64,000 nucleotides of DNA from Pseudomonas fluorescens (GTDB lineage Bacteria > Pseudomonadota > Gammaproteobacteria > Pseudomonadales > Pseudomonadaceae). The notes below the pieces were generated by a model that worked only from the letters and a program-made list of their open reading frames with translations, was not told the origin of the DNA and did no database searches. Made by a program: the position numbers and the translations under genes. Below are positions 24,814 through 33,322 of the stretch, in pieces. The stretch is from the NCBI RefSeq assembly GCF_902498195.1, contig NZ_CABVIY010000008.1, positions 1 to 64,000 of the forward strand, read 5' to 3'. How positions within the stretch are numbered: the stretch's first letter is position 1; the number at the start of each line of letters is the position of its first letter.

Positions 24814-26190
24814 ATGTCGGTACCCCCGCGTGCCGTTCAGCTTAACGAAGCGAACGCGTTCCTTAAGGAACATCCTGAGGTTCTGTACGTTGACCTTCTG
24901 ATTGCGGATATGAATGGTGTGGTGCGCGGCAAGCGCATTGAACGCACCAGCCTCCACAAGGTTTACGAGAAAGGCATCAACCTGCCGGCCTCTCTATTTG
25001 CCCTGGATATCAATGGCTCGACGGTGGAAAGCACCGGCCTGGGCCTGGACATCGGTGATGCTGACCGAATCTGCTATCCAATACCCGATACCCTGTGCAA
25101 TGAACCCTGGCAGAAGCGCCCGACCGCGCAACTGCTGATGACCATGCACGAACTCGAAGGTGATCCTTTCTTCGCCGACCCGCGCGAAGTTCTGCGACAA
25201 GTTGTTACCAAGTTCGACGAGCTGGGCCTGACCATCTGCGCCGCCTTCGAGCTGGAGTTCTACCTGATCGACCAGGAGAACGTGAACGGTCGTCCACAAC
25301 CGCCTCGCTCGCCGATTTCCGGCAAGCGTCCGCATTCGACCCAGGTCTACCTGATCGATGACCTCGACGAATACGTCGACTGCCTCCAGGACATTCTGGA
25401 AGGCGCGAAAGAACAAGGCATCCCGGCCGACGCCATCGTCAAGGAAAGTGCTCCGGCGCAGTTCGAAGTGAACCTGCACCACGTGGCCGACCCGATCAAG
25501 GCCTGCGACTACGCCGTGCTGCTCAAGCGTCTGATCAAGAACATCGCCTACGACCATGAGATGGACACCACCTTCATGGCCAAGCCTTACCCAGGCCAGG
25601 CGGGTAACGGTCTGCACGTCCACATCTCGATTCTCGACAAAGACGGCAAGAATATTTTTGCCAGTGAGGATCCCGAGCAGAACGCCGCGCTGCGTCACGC
25701 GATCGGCGGTGTGCTCGAGACCCTACCGGCGCAGATGGCTTTCCTCTGCCCGAACGTCAACTCCTACCGTCGTTTCGGCGCACAGTTCTACGTGCCGAAC
25801 TCGCCGAGCTGGGGCCTGGACAACCGCACCGTGGCCCTGCGCGTACCGACCGGCTCTGCCGATGCGGTCCGTCTGGAACACCGTGTGGCCGGCGCCGACG
25901 CCAACCCGTACCTGCTGATGGCTTCGGTGCTGGCAGGCGTGCACCATGGCCTGGTCAACAAGATCGAGCCGGGCGCACCGGTGGAAGGCAACAGCTACGA
26001 GCAGAACGAGCAAAGCCTGCCGAACAACCTGCGCGATGCCTTGCGTGAGCTGGACGACAGCGAAGTCATGGCCAAGTACATCGATCCGAAATACATCGAT
26101 ATCTTCGTGGCGTGTAAGGAAAGCGAGCTGGAGGAGTTCGAACACTCCATCTCCGACCTTGAGTACAACTGGTACCTGCATACCGTGTAA
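24814..26190 (+). CDS. spuI: glutamylpolyamine synthetase SpuI (glutamine synthetase family)
   Basis: A 458-residue GlnA/PuuA-family ligase and a paralogue of SpuB. Motifs are LLIADMNGVVRGKRIER, ICAAFELEFYLIDQEN, QFEVNLHHVADPIKACDYA, GQAGNGLHVHISILD and WGLDNRTVALRVPTGSADAVRLEHRVAGADANPYL. It gamma-glutamylates putrescine or related amines at the start of catabolism; which polyamine SpuI or SpuB prefers cannot be told from sequence. It is divergent from spuB, with a strong terminator after it. Its leader has an A-rich motif next to a weak ribosome site. Confidence 0.93.
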   Translation: MSVPPRAVQLNEANAFLKEHPEVLYVDLLIADMNGVVRGKRIERTSLHKVYEKGINLPASLFALDINGSTVESTGLGLDIGDADRICYPIPDTLCNEPWQKRPTAQLLMTMHELEGDPFFADPREVLRQVVTKFDELGLTICAAFELEFYLIDQENVNGRPQPPRSPISGKRPHSTQVYLIDDLDEYVDCLQDILEGAKEQGIPADAIVKESAPAQFEVNLHHVADPIKACDYAVLLKRLIKNIAYDHEMDTTFMAKPYPGQAGNGLHVHISILDKDGKNIFASEDPEQNAALRHAIGGVLETLPAQMAFLCPNVNSYRRFGAQFYVPNSPSWGLDNRTVALRVPTGSADAVRLEHRVAGADANPYLLMASVLAGVHHGLVNKIEPGAPVEGNSYEQNEQSLPNNLRDALRELDDSEVMAKYIDPKYIDIFVACKESELEEFEHSISDLEYNWYLHTV

Positions 26191-26211
26191 GCGGTTGCGG
26201 TCGAAAAAGAA

Positions 26212-26244
26212 CGCCGCGGGCCTCACAGCCCGCGGCGTTTTTTT
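26212..26244 (+). terminator. Rho-independent terminator of spuI
   Basis: CGCCGCGGGC and its exact complement form a 10-bp stem with loop CTCACA, followed by seven T. It begins 21 bases after the spuI stop. Confidence 0.95.
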
Positions 26245-26261
26245 ATGGCCGCCTGCGGCGG

Positions 26262-26359
26262 ATTCGCGAGCAAGCCCGCTCCCACAGTTGATCTTCAGTG
26301 GACACAAATTCTGTGTACGCCGCAAATCCCGGGTGGGAGCGGGCTTGCTCGCGAAGGCG
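26262..26359. repeat. REP pair (type III, long unrelated spacer)
   Basis: Convergent REP cores are separated by about 50 bases that share no spacer motif with types I and II apart from a GATCTTCAGTGGA-like stretch also seen at 59690. Confidence 0.88.
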
Positions 26360-26419
26360 TCCTGGCAGACAACACCCAACCCTGCTCGTACAATGCCCGC
26401 TGCCCCGCAGGAGACTCCA

Positions 26420-27058
26420 ATGACGCGCACCGCCACCCCCCGCAAACCCCGCGCACGCAGCCAGGCCCGGATCGATTCGATACTCGATGCGGCGCGCACG
26501 CTGCTGGCGGCCGAGGGCGTGGCCAGTCTGTCGATCTACAGCGTCGCCGAACGCGCGGAGATCCCGCCCTCCTCCGTCTACCACTTCTTCGCCAGCGTGC
26601 CGGCCTTGCTCGAAGCCCTGACGGCCGATGTCCACGCCGCCTTCCGCGCCTGCCTGCAGGCCCCCATCGACCATCATGCCCTCGGTGGCTGGCGCGATCT
26701 GTCGCGGCTGGTGGAGCAGCGCATGCTGGCGATCTACAGCGAAGACGCCGCCGCCCGCCAATTGATCCTCGCCCAGCACGGCCTGACCGAAGTCACCCAG
26801 GCCGACCGCCAGCATGACATCGAACTGGGCGACCTGATGCACAAGTTGTTCGATCATCATTTCGAGCTGCCGAAGCTGCCGGACGATGTCGACGTGTTTG
26901 CCTTGGCCATGGAGCTGGGTGACCGGGTGTATGCGCGTTCGGTGCAGCAGCATGGGCAGATCACGCCACGCATGGCGGAGGAAGGGATGCGGGTGTTCGA
27001 TGCGTACCTGGGGCTGTACCTGCCGCCGTATCTGCCCAAGCGCACTGTCACCGCCTGA
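26420..27058 (+). CDS. TetR/AcrR family transcriptional regulator
   Basis: A 212-residue regulator with an Arg-rich N-terminal tail (TATPRKPRARSQAR) and a TetR helix-turn-helix at about residues 18-62 (SILDAARTLLAAEGVASLSI, SVAERAEIPPSSVYHFFASV). The C-terminal ligand domain is unassigned. AGGAG lies seven bases before ATG 26420. It stands behind spuI but is separated from it by a terminator and a REP pair, so a role in polyamine control is only a guess. Confidence 0.9.
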   Translation: MTRTATPRKPRARSQARIDSILDAARTLLAAEGVASLSIYSVAERAEIPPSSVYHFFASVPALLEALTADVHAAFRACLQAPIDHHALGGWRDLSRLVEQRMLAIYSEDAAARQLILAQHGLTEVTQADRQHDIELGDLMHKLFDHHFELPKLPDDVDVFALAMELGDRVYARSVQQHGQITPRMAEEGMRVFDAYLGLYLPPYLPKRTVTA

Positions 27059-27080
27059 TTCTCGATTGGCCTCACCCGCC

Positions 27081-27150
27081 TCTTCGCGAGCAAGCCCGCT
27101 CCCACAGGGGAATGCATTTCAAATGTGGGAGCGGGCTTGCTCGCGAAGGC
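27081..27150. repeat. REP pair (type II, GGAATGCATTTCA spacer)
   Basis: Convergent REP cores flank GGGGAATGCATTTCAAAT. It lies between the TetR gene and ssuF. Confidence 0.92.
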
Positions 27151-27181
27151 CACACCGCCAAATCGACTGATTCACACGCAT

Positions 27182-27213
27182 AAAAAACCCCGAAGGGCTC
27201 AAACCCTCCGGGG
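27182..27213 (-). terminator. Rho-independent terminator of the ssu operon
   Basis: On the minus strand CCCCGGAGGG-TTTGAG-CCCTTCGGGG (one mismatch) is followed by TTTTTTA. It lies about 20 bases after the ssuF stop. Confidence 0.88.
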
Positions 27214-27232
27214 TGGTGTGAACGGCACCGGC

Positions 27233-27448
27233 TTACAACTTGGCGATCGACACCTCGGTGGATTTCACGAACGCGATCACTTCGCTGCCTACCGCCAACT
27301 CCAGCTCTTTCACCGAGCGGGTGGTGATGACCGATGTGACGATGCCGGAAGCGGTCTGTACGTCGATTTCCGACAGCACGTCACCGAGGACGATTTCCTT
27401 GATGGAGCCTTTGAACTGGTTGCGAACGTTGATGGCTTTGATAGTCAT
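27233..27448 (-). CDS. ssuF: molbindin-like TOBE protein SsuF
   Basis: A 71-residue single TOBE/Mop domain protein (MTIKAINVRNQFKGSIKEIV, then VTSVITTRSVKELELAVGSEVIAFVKSTEVSI). It resembles clostridial molybdenum-pterin-binding proteins. In P. putida the last gene of ssuEADCBF encodes such a protein and is needed for growth on some organosulfur compounds. It ends the operon here. Confidence 0.93.
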   Translation of the reverse strand: MTIKAINVRNQFKGSIKEIVLGDVLSEIDVQTASGIVTSVITTRSVKELELAVGSEVIAFVKSTEVSIAKL

Positions 27449-27481
27449 GATGTTGATTCCTGTCGTTGGAGAAGGCTTGAG

Positions 27482-28288
27482 TTACTGAGCCCAACGCAGC
27501 TGCGTCGGCAAGGGTGAAACAGGTTCCGGTTCCGGCGGCTGGCCGGGCAGCGACAGCACGCGATTGAGCACTTCGGTTTCCAGCGACGCCAGCCGATGGG
27601 AACCGCGGACCCGAGGGCGCGGCAGTTCCACGTGCAGGTCGAGGCCGACTTCGCCGTCTTCGATCAGAATCACCCGATCGGCAATCGCCACCGCTTCACT
27701 GACGTCATGGGTCACCAACAACACCGTGAAACCGTGCTGCTGCCAAAGCCGTTCGATCAGCTGCTGCATTTCAATACGGGTCAGGGCATCCAGCGCGCCC
27801 AACGGCTCGTCGAGCAACAGCAGGCGCGGTTGGTGGATCAGGGCGCGAGCCAGGGCCACGCGCTGCTTTTGCCCACCGGACAAGGCCGCCGGCCACTCGT
27901 TGGCGCGATCCGCCAGGCCGACCGCTTCCAGGGCTTCCAGCGCTTGTGGCCGCCAGTTGCCCTTGAGCCCCAGGCCGACGTTGTCGATGATCTTTTTCCA
28001 GGGCAGCAGGCGCGCTTCCTGGAACATCAGCCGGGTGTCTTCCCGTGCCTCGCTGAGTGGCGCGGAACCGGCCAGCAATTCACCGCCCGTAGGCTGGTCG
28101 AGCCCGGCCAGCAGGCGCAGCAAGGTACTTTTGCCACAGCCGCTGCGACCGACCACCGCGACGAACTGACCGGCCGGAATGTGCAGGTCGATCTCGCGCA
28201 GCACTTGCCGCGAGCCGAAGGTTTTTTGCAGCTTGCGCACCGCCAGCGGAATGCCGCGCAGCAGGCGTGGAGGTTGTTGAGCGGTCAT
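27482..28288 (-). CDS. ssuB: aliphatic sulfonate ABC transporter ATP-binding protein
   Basis: A 268-residue ABC ATPase. Walker A GRSGCGKST is at residues 47-55, the signature is LSGGQKQRVALARAL, Walker B is LLLLDEPLGALD, and the His switch is LLVTHDVSEAVAIAD. It powers sulfonate uptake through SsuC. ATG 28288 is chosen because it overlaps the ssuC stop as ATGA; the longer upstream frame lies inside ssuC. Confidence 0.95.
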   Translation of the reverse strand: MTAQQPPRLLRGIPLAVRKLQKTFGSRQVLREIDLHIPAGQFVAVVGRSGCGKSTLLRLLAGLDQPTGGELLAGSAPLSEAREDTRLMFQEARLLPWKKIIDNVGLGLKGNWRPQALEALEAVGLADRANEWPAALSGGQKQRVALARALIHQPRLLLLDEPLGALDALTRIEMQQLIERLWQQHGFTVLLVTHDVSEAVAIADRVILIEDGEVGLDLHVELPRPRVRGSHRLASLETEVLNRVLSLPGQPPEPEPVSPLPTQLRWAQ

Positions 28289-29067
28289 GCGGCACCTCCT
28301 TTGACGACCTGATAAGCCGGATGCCAGCGCAGCCACACACGTTCAAGTCCACGGGCCGCGAGGTCGGCCAGTTTGCCGAGCACCGCGTACAGCAGAATCG
28401 CCAGCACCACCACGTCGGTCTGCAAGAACTCCCGGGCATTCATCGCCAGGTAGCCGATGCCGGAGCTGGCGGAAATGGTTTCGGCGACGATCAGGGTCAG
28501 CCACATGAAGCCCAGGGCGAAGCGCACACCAACCAGAATCGAAGGCAACGCGCCCGGCAGAATCACCTGACGGAACAGGCTGAAACCGGACAAACCGTAG
28601 CTGCGCGACATTTCCACCAGCGCCGGGTCGACGTTGCGGATGCCGTGATAGGTGTTGAGGTAGATCGGGAACAATGTGCCCAGCGCCACCAGGAAAATTT
28701 TCGCCGACTCATCGATGCCGAACCACAGGATCACCAGTGGAATCAGCGCCAGGTGCGGCACGTTGCGGATCATTTGCACCGAACTGTCGAGCAGGCGTTC
28801 GCCCCATTTCGACAGGCCGGTGATGAAGCCCAGGGTCAGGCCGATACCGCCGCCGATGGCGAAACCGAGTGCGGCACGCCAGCCGCTGATGGCCAGGTGC
28901 GTCCAGATTTCGCCACTGCTGACCAGGCTGACACCGGCTTCGATCACGGCGATGGGTGCCGGCAGAATCCGTGTCGACAACCAGCCCGCCGACACCGACA
29001 ACTGCCACACCGCCAACAACAAGACCGGCAACGCCCAGGGCGCGAAGCTGTGAATGATTTTCTTCAT
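28285..29067 (-). CDS. ssuC: aliphatic sulfonate ABC transporter permease
   Basis: A 260-residue inner-membrane permease of the SsuC/TauC type. It starts KKIIHSFAPWALPVLLLAVWQ, with the coupling loop DPALVEMSRSYGLSGFSLFRQVILPGALPSIL and a last membrane segment containing VVLAILLYAVLGKLADL. ATG 29067 follows the ssuD stop by eight bases. It forms the channel for sulfonates delivered by SsuA. Confidence 0.95.
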   Translation of the reverse strand: MKKIIHSFAPWALPVLLLAVWQLSVSAGWLSTRILPAPIAVIEAGVSLVSSGEIWTHLAISGWRAALGFAIGGGIGLTLGFITGLSKWGERLLDSSVQMIRNVPHLALIPLVILWFGIDESAKIFLVALGTLFPIYLNTYHGIRNVDPALVEMSRSYGLSGFSLFRQVILPGALPSILVGVRFALGFMWLTLIVAETISASSGIGYLAMNAREFLQTDVVVLAILLYAVLGKLADLAARGLERVWLRWHPAYQVVKGGAA

Positions 29068-29075
29068 GGCGCGCC

Positions 29076-30224
29076 TCAGCTCTGGGACGCGGCTTTGGGA
29101 AGAATATCGTTGGCGACCATCTCGCCGAACGGGCTGACGTATCCGGCGCTTTTCGGCAACTCGGGACGTTCGATATCCAGGTGCGGGAACAACAGCTCGG
29201 CGACTCGATACGACTCTTCCAGGTGTGGATAACCGGAGAAGATGAAGGTATCGATGCCCAGGTCCGCGTACTCCTTCACGCGGGCGGCCACGGTCGGACC
29301 ATCGCCCACCAGCGCCGTACCGGCACCGCCACGCACCAGGCCAACCCCGGCCCACAGGTTAGGGCTGACTTCCAGGTTGTCACGATTGCCGCCATGCAAT
29401 GCAGCCATGCGTTGCTGGCCCACTGAATCGAAGCGCGCCAGCGAAGCCTGGGCGCGCTTGATGGTGTCGTCGTCCAGGTGCGAGATCAGGCGATCCGCCG
29501 CTTGCCAGGCTTCGGCATTGGTTTCACGCACGATCACGTGCAGACGAATGCCGAAGCGTACGGTGCGACCGAGCTTGGCGGCCTTGGCGCGCACTTGCTC
29601 GATTTTTTCCGCGACGGCGGCAGGCGGTTCGCCCCAGGTCAGGACCATTTCCACTTGCTCGGCAGCCAAATCCTGCGCCGCTTCGGACGAGCCGCCGAAG
29701 TACAGCGGCGGACGGGGTTGCTGGATCGGTGGATAGAGCAGCTTGGCGCCTTTCACGCTGATGTGCTGACCGTCGTAATCGACGGTTTCGCCTTCCAGCA
29801 CGCGGCGCCAGATGCGGGTGAATTCCACCGAGGCCTGATAGCGCTCTTCGTGGGTCAGGAACAGACCGTCACCGGCCAATTCTTCCGGATCGCCGCCCGT
29901 CACCAGGTTGAACAGCGCACGGCCGCCGGACAAACGATCCAGGGTCGCCGCCTGACGCGCCGCCACCGTCGGGGAAATGATCCCGGGGCGCAGGGCGACA
30001 AGGAACTTCAGGCGCTGGGTCACCGGGATCAGCGAGGCGGCCACCAGCCAGGAATCTTCGCAGGAGCGACCGGTCGGGATCAGCACCCCGCCGAAGCCCA
30101 GGCGATCGGCCGCTTGCGCGACTTGTTGCAGGTAACCGTGGTCGACGGCGCGAGCGCCTTCGGCGGTGCCAAGGTAATGGCCGTCGCCGTGGGTAGGCAG
30201 GAACCAGAAGATATTGAGGCTCAT
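29076..30224 (-). CDS. ssuD: FMNH2-dependent alkanesulfonate monooxygenase
   Basis: A 382-residue luciferase-fold flavin monooxygenase that releases sulfite from alkanesulfonates to supply sulfur. Landmarks are SLNIFWFLPTHGDGHYLG at the N-terminus, GFGGVLIPTGRSCEDSWLVAA, RPGIISPTVAARQAATLDRLSGGR and PLYFGGSSEAAQDLAAEQ. It uses FMNH2 from SsuE. The start at 30224 matches the family N-terminus; the upstream extension is unsupported. Confidence 0.97.
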   Translation of the reverse strand: MSLNIFWFLPTHGDGHYLGTAEGARAVDHGYLQQVAQAADRLGFGGVLIPTGRSCEDSWLVAASLIPVTQRLKFLVALRPGIISPTVAARQAATLDRLSGGRALFNLVTGGDPEELAGDGLFLTHEERYQASVEFTRIWRRVLEGETVDYDGQHISVKGAKLLYPPIQQPRPPLYFGGSSEAAQDLAAEQVEMVLTWGEPPAAVAEKIEQVRAKAAKLGRTVRFGIRLHVIVRETNAEAWQAADRLISHLDDDTIKRAQASLARFDSVGQQRMAALHGGNRDNLEVSPNLWAGVGLVRGGAGTALVGDGPTVAARVKEYADLGIDTFIFSGYPHLEESYRVAELLFPHLDIERPELPKSAGYVSPFGEMVANDILPKAASQS

Positions 30225-30262
30225 GGAGTGGTCTCCTTGGGGAATCGAATGACGGGCTTGGG

Positions 30263-31228
30263 TCACTGCGCTTTGGCGACAGCTGCCGGCGGCGTCCAGA
30301 TCACGTCTTTGATGCTCAGCGGCTTCGGAATCAGCTTGAGCTGGTAGAAGCTGTCGGCGATTTTCTGTTGCGCGGCGACCACTTCCGGGGTCAGGAACAA
30401 CGCGCCGTAGCCCTGGCGTTTCACCGAGGTCAGGGTGATGTCCGCCGGCAGGCCCAGCAGCGGCGAAACCTGTTGGGTCACCTCTTGCGGGTTGGCCTTG
30501 GACCACTCACCCACGGCGCGCACTTCGTCCACCAGGGTCTTGATCACCTCGGGATTCTTTTGTGCGTAAGGCTTGGTCGCCAGGTAGAACTGGTGGTTGT
30601 CGACGATGCCCTGGCCATCGCGCAGGGTGCGCGCTTGCAGTTGCTGTTCGGCGGCAGCCTGGTACGGGTCCCAGATGACCCAGGCGTCGACACTGCCACG
30701 CTCGAACGCGGCGCGGGCGTCGGCCGGCGGCAGGAATACGGTCTGGATATCGGTGTACTTGAGGCCGGCGTCTTCCAGCGCGCGGACCAGCAGGTAATGC
30801 ACGTTGGAGCCTTTGTTCAGGACGACTTTCTTGCCCTTGAGCTCGGCCACCGACTTGATCGGCGAGTCCTTTGGCACCAGGATCGCTTCGCTGTGGGGCG
30901 CCGGCGGTTCGTAGGCAACGTAGAGCAGGTCGGCACCGGCCGCCTGGGCAAACACGGGAGGGGTTTCGCCCGTCACGCCGAAGTCGATGGAGCCGACGTT
31001 CAGGCCTTCGAGCAGTTGCGGGCCACCGGGGAATTCAGTCCATTGCACGTCGACACCCTGGGCGGCGAGGCGTTTTTCCAGGGTGCCTTTGGCTTTGAGC
31101 AGTACGAGGGTGCCGTATTTCTGATAGCCGATTCGAAGGGTTTCAGCTTGAGCTTGAGTAATGGCGCCGAAGGTGACAGCCGCAGCAAACAGAGCGACCA
31201 GACCGCGACGCAAAATGACAGGGCGCAT
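30263..31228 (-). CDS. ssuA: aliphatic sulfonate-binding protein
   Basis: A 321-residue periplasmic binding protein with a signal peptide (MRPVILRRGLVALFAAAVTF to about AQA at residue 28). Typical segments are LRIGYQKYGTLVLLKAKGTLE, EFPGGPQLLEGLNVGSIDFGVTGE and KSVAELKGKKVVLNKGSNVHY. It delivers sulfonates to SsuBC. AAGGAG lies shortly before ATG 31228. Confidence 0.95.
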   Translation of the reverse strand: MRPVILRRGLVALFAAAVTFGAITQAQAETLRIGYQKYGTLVLLKAKGTLEKRLAAQGVDVQWTEFPGGPQLLEGLNVGSIDFGVTGETPPVFAQAAGADLLYVAYEPPAPHSEAILVPKDSPIKSVAELKGKKVVLNKGSNVHYLLVRALEDAGLKYTDIQTVFLPPADARAAFERGSVDAWVIWDPYQAAAEQQLQARTLRDGQGIVDNHQFYLATKPYAQKNPEVIKTLVDEVRAVGEWSKANPQEVTQQVSPLLGLPADITLTSVKRQGYGALFLTPEVVAAQQKIADSFYQLKLIPKPLSIKDVIWTPPAAVAKAQ

Positions 31229-31317
31229 GGCGCTCTCCTTTTGCAGTAGGGTTTTTGGCTGCACCTGCTTGCCCGTTGGCGGGCGAGTAAGGCCAGTACA
31301 TCAATGTGGGGTGGGGC

Positions 31318-31911
31318 TCAAATGCTCCAGCGAGCACTCAACAAACGATCATTCAACAGTTGCGGGTCGAGCGGCTTGGGCCGTCGCGCCATGGCGCTGA
31401 AAAACAACTCCAGCGACTCATTCAGTCTTTGTTCCAGCTCCGGCGCCAGCTGTGCCTGGGCACTGCCTTCGCCGTAGGCGATCTGGCTGTCCACGGCGAA
31501 AATCCCGTGCAGCATTTCCTGGGCCTTCAACGCCGACAGCACAGGCTTGAGCGCGTAATCCACGGCCAGCATGTGGGCGATACTGCCGCCGGTTGCCATT
31601 GGCAAAACGACCTTGTGGGCCAGGGCGCGTTCGGGCAGCAAATCCAGTACGGTTTTCAACGCACCGGAGAACGAAGCCTTGTAGACCGGGGTGGCGATCA
31701 ACAGGCCATCGGCGTTTTCGATCTGTTGCAGCAGGTTGATCACCTTCGGGCTGTCGAAGCGCGCATGCAGCAAGTCTTCGGCCGGGAAGTCCCGTACCTG
31801 ATAACTGACCACTTCCACGCCCTGCCCTTGCAACCAGCGTTGGGAGCGCTCCAGCAACACCCCGGACCGGGAGCGTTGGCTGGGACTGCCACCGAGAGAG
31901 ACAACCAGCAT
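31318..31911 (-). CDS. ssuE: NADPH-dependent FMN reductase
   Basis: A 197-residue flavodoxin-like reductase supplying FMNH2 to SsuD. The flavin phosphate loop is VSLGGSPSQRSRSGVLLERS at the N-terminus, and LLIATPVYKASFSGALKTVLDLLP and VLPMATGGSIAHML are conserved family segments. It is the first gene of ssuEADCBF here and is 89 bases upstream of ssuA. Confidence 0.95.
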   Translation of the reverse strand: MLVVSLGGSPSQRSRSGVLLERSQRWLQGQGVEVVSYQVRDFPAEDLLHARFDSPKVINLLQQIENADGLLIATPVYKASFSGALKTVLDLLPERALAHKVVLPMATGGSIAHMLAVDYALKPVLSALKAQEMLHGIFAVDSQIAYGEGSAQAQLAPELEQRLNESLELFFSAMARRPKPLDPQLLNDRLLSARWSI

Positions 31912-32061
31912 TCAGAAGATTCCTTGAACGGTGTTGGCGATTCGCAGTGTGCGATCTCGCTTCGATGGCATGACCTTAACAGCTGATTTATATATCCATA
32001 AATCATATTTATTCATTTGGTTATTCGTTTTGGAGATATATCCATCACTTTCTCCCAAGCG

Positions 32062-32086
32062 AAAAAAAAGGCCGTCGAAACGGCCT
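32062..32086 (-). terminator. Rho-independent terminator between lsfA and ssuE
   Basis: On the minus strand AGGCCGT-TTCG-ACGGCCT is followed by eight T or so. It lies in the lsfA-ssuE interval, so at least part of lsfA transcription should stop before ssuE. Confidence 0.88.
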
Positions 32087-32140
32087 GAAATCCCCTGCTT
32101 TATGGATTCGTTCAATCTGGATTCTGCGGTGCCCGATCCG

Positions 32141-32243
32141 CCGCTTTCGCGAGCAAGCCCGCTCCCACAATGGATCTCTGCTGTAAACACTCCCTATGTT
32201 CCACCGCCGATCAAATGTGGGAGCGGGCTTGCTCGCGAAAGCG
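32141..32243. repeat. REP pair (type III, long spacer)
   Basis: Convergent REP cores are separated by about 50 bases beginning ATGGATCTCTGCTG. It lies directly downstream of lsfA. Confidence 0.88.
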
Positions 32244-32272
32244 CCATCCGCTACACCACAAAACTCAATGAC

Positions 32273-32911
32273 TCACCTGTTCGGCTGCGGCGTCAGGCGC
32301 AAGTAAGGCTTCACGGCGCGATACCCCTTCGGAAAGCGCTGTTTGATTTCCTCTTCATCCTTGAGCGACGGCACGATCACCACCTCGTCACCGTCCTGCC
32401 AGTTGGCCGGGGTGGCCACCTTGTAGTTGTCGGTGAGCTGCAGCGAGTCAATCACCCGCAGGATCTCATTGAAGTTGCGGCCCGTGCTGGCCGGGTAAGT
32501 GATGGTCAACCGCACCTTTTTGTTCGGGTCGATCACGAACAGCGAACGCACCGTCAGGGTGTCGTTGGCGTTGGGGTGGATCAGGTCATACAGGTCCGAG
32601 ACCTTGCGGTCGGCGTCGTCGAGGATTGGAAAATTGACGACCGTGTTCTGGGTTTCGTTGATGTCCTCGATCCAGCGGTGGTGCGATTCCACCGGGTCGA
32701 CGGACAGCGCGATCGCCTTGACCCCACGCTTGGCGAACTCGTCTTTCAACTTGGCGGTGAAACCCAGCTCGGTGGTGCACACCGGCGTGAAGTCGGCCGG
32801 ATGGGAAAACAGCACACCCCAGCTATCGCCCAGCCACTCGTGGAAACGCAGGGTACCGGCGCTGGATCCCTGTTCGAAATCGGGGGCGATGTCGCCCAGT
32901 CTGATGCTCAT
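32273..32911 (-). CDS. lsfA: 1-Cys peroxiredoxin LsfA
   Basis: A 212-residue Prx6-type peroxiredoxin that reduces peroxides. The peroxidatic Cys45 is in SHPADFTPVCTTELG, the motif VESHHRWIEDI follows, and there is no second conserved resolving Cys. LsfA is induced under sulfate limitation in P. putida and is encoded upstream of ssu there. Here a terminator separates the two, though orientation is the same. Confidence 0.96.
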   Translation of the reverse strand: MSIRLGDIAPDFEQGSSAGTLRFHEWLGDSWGVLFSHPADFTPVCTTELGFTAKLKDEFAKRGVKAIALSVDPVESHHRWIEDINETQNTVVNFPILDDADRKVSDLYDLIHPNANDTLTVRSLFVIDPNKKVRLTITYPASTGRNFNEILRVIDSLQLTDNYKVATPANWQDGDEVVIVPSLKDEEEIKQRFPKGYRAVKPYLRLTPQPNR

Positions 32912-33014
32912 GGTGTCGCTCCTGGTGAGTGCTGGTTGAGCTCAACTGTGCCTGTATTTTTTATCTATTAAAAAGAATAAATATCGATTTATTTAGAACT
33001 AAAAGAAATATTAA

Positions 33015-33125
33015 ACATCTGTTCACTGGACGCCGTCCGGCATCCCGCCGAACATCGACCCCAAGGTTCGTGAAGGCCTTGAGTTGCTGAAAAGAGGGGA
33101 TTTCAAGACGGATTTACGGGGGTGA
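33015..33125 (+). pseudogene. possible 3' remnant of a lost gene (start-less open frame)
   Basis: The frame reads GIPPNIDPKVREGLELLKRG then DFKTDLRG and stops at TGA 33123. It has no start codon; an in-frame TAA lies at 33012. A strong plus-strand terminator follows 18 bases later, as expected for the tail of a real gene whose body was deleted. I do not recognise the family. Confidence 0.35.
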
Positions 33126-33143
33126 ACCCGGCTTGAAAACGCA

Positions 33144-33181
33144 AAAGCCCCGCCTGGCGTGATGCCGGGCGGGGCTTTTTT
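33144..33181 (+). terminator. Rho-independent terminator (stronger on plus strand)
   Basis: AAAGCCCCGCCTGGC pairs with GCCGGGCGGGGCTTT (one mismatch) around loop GTGAT, followed by seven T on the plus strand but only four T on the minus strand. It could also serve the first porin from the other side, less well. Confidence 0.85.
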
Positions 33182-33194
33182 GCGTCTGTTTTCT

Positions 33195-33294
33195 GTGTAG
33201 GCGCTGCCGAAGGCTGCGAGCTTTTGATCTTGCTTTAAAAGATCGCAGCCTCGTTGCACTCGACAGCTCCTACCGGCTCCTACACAGCGCCTAC
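33195..33294. repeat. third-family repeat (GCTGCCGAAGGCTGCGATC type)
   Basis: Imperfect inverted units, GTAGGCGCTGCCGAAGGCTG and GATCGCAGCC...CAGCTCCTAC, form a palindromic element seen also at 47618 and 51087. This copy is degraded in its right arm. Confidence 0.75.
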
Positions 33295-33322
33295 ACAGTT
33301 TCTGTGCAGCTCCTGAAAGCTG

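Larger units (their letters stand above)
31912..32272. other. 361-bp spacer between lsfA and ssuE
   Basis: It holds an AT-rich segment just upstream of ssuE (31980-32050, probable ssu promoter region, with no confident -35/-10), the lsfA terminator and a REP pair. No coding frame is convincing. Confidence 0.6.
32912..33322. other. 411-bp region between lsfA and the first porin
   Basis: It contains an AT-rich stretch (32940-33015), likely the lsfA promoter, then an abrupt change to GC-rich sequence with a start-less 36-codon frame (33015-33125), a terminator and a third-family repeat. No complete gene is visible. Confidence 0.6.
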
